5,694 bases of DNA from assembly GCA_003497555.1 (NCBI GenBank), contig DNNS01000404.1, positions 1,296 to 6,989 on the forward strand. Direction: 5' to 3'. The notes under the pieces were generated by a model. It was not told where the DNA came from and made no database searches. It saw only the letters and a program-made list of their open reading frames with translations. This DNA is from Spirochaetia bacterium (GTDB lineage: Bacteria; Spirochaetota; UBA12135). The position numbers were made by a program, and so were the translations under genes. Positions 5,510 to 5,694 of this stretch are shown here, one piece after another (positions within the stretch are counted from its first letter, which is position 1; the number at the start of each line of letters is the position of its first letter).

Positions 5510-5564
5510 ATAGTTATATTAAGTTAACTGCATTAAAAGCTGTTTTACGGCTGATCTTTAAAGC

Positions 5565-5579
5565 AGGAGATAAAGCATG
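5565..5579 (+). promoter_or_regulatory. Ribosome binding site of the exported-protein gene
   Basis: AGGAGA at 5565-5570 stands six bases before the ATG at 5577. It is a strong site and confirms that the truncated frame at the right edge is a genuine gene start. Confidence 0.8.
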
Positions 5580-5694
5580 AAAGATTTAAAAAAAATTTTA
5601 TTTTGTATAATACTTGCCGCTAATTTTCTTTCGGCTGACGAAGAAAAACTTAATGTTATTGATGTCAATGATGCCTGGCAAAAATACCCCAGTT
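5577..5694 (+). CDS. Start of an exported protein with N-terminal signal peptide (3' end outside window)
   Basis: Thirty-nine codons are visible before the window ends. The N-terminus MKDLKKILFCIILAANFLSA has a basic n-region (K2, K5, K6), a hydrophobic core and a plausible signal peptidase I site after LSA at about residue 20. The acidic start of the mature protein, DEEKLNV, fits a secreted or periplasmic product. C10 is not in a lipobox position (no L-x-x-C before the cleavage point), so a lipoprotein is less likely. The visible mature part, LNVIDVNDAWQKYPS, faintly recalls the first strand and helix of OmpH/Skp chaperones (VDVxxVFxxYP), but too little is seen to assign it. A promoter, a candidate operator and a strong ribosome binding site lie directly upstream, so the gene heads its own transcription unit. 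Confidence 0.8.
   Translation, partial: MKDLKKILFCIILAANFLSADEEKLNVIDVNDAWQKYPS

Overview
The window looks like a stretch of bacterial chromosome, moderately AT-rich by eye, with tightly packed operons and ordinary Shine-Dalgarno sites. I see no phage, transposon, CRISPR, tRNA or rRNA signal. The host cannot be fixed from this sequence. A partner-switching operon of STAS protein, ATPase and CBS-SpoIIE phosphatase, together with a GntR/LacI hybrid regulator and a PdxA2-type dehydrogenase, suits a Gram-negative-like lineage such as spirochaetes or Lentisphaerota. This is a low-confidence inference from gene content and protein style.

Left block (1-2254, plus strand). The 3' end of a PdxA/PdxA2-family dehydrogenase overlaps (ATGA) an unrecognised 281-residue helical protein. 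A GntR-type transcription factor with a LacI-like ligand-binding domain follows 26 bases later. The three probably form one transcription unit for a small catabolic or carbohydrate-acid function, with the regulator sensing a related small molecule.

Middle block (5027 down to 2359, minus strand). Four genes with gaps of 9 and 13 bases and then a 26-base overlap encode, in transcription order, a STAS anti-sigma-factor antagonist, an RsbW-like HATPase, a CBS-pair plus PP2C/SpoIIE phosphatase, and an unrecognised 158-residue protein that may be PilZ-like. The first three make a complete RsbV/RsbW/RsbU-style partner switch: the ATPase would phosphorylate the STAS serine, the phosphatase would remove the phosphate under control of its N-terminal sensor, and the free ATPase would bind or release an output partner. 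No sigma factor gene is visible, so the output is unknown. This block converges on the left block across about 100 AT-rich bases that hold an 11-bp inverted repeat.

Right block (5028-5694). An AT-rich leader precedes the STAS operon. Next comes a minus-strand reading frame resembling only the C-terminal domain of a diacylglycerol/lipid kinase, with no start signal and no catalytic half, so probably a gene remnant. A plus-strand promoter with a perfect TATAAT and an overlapping 9-bp palindrome then leads to the start of a secreted or periplasmic protein that runs off the end of the window.
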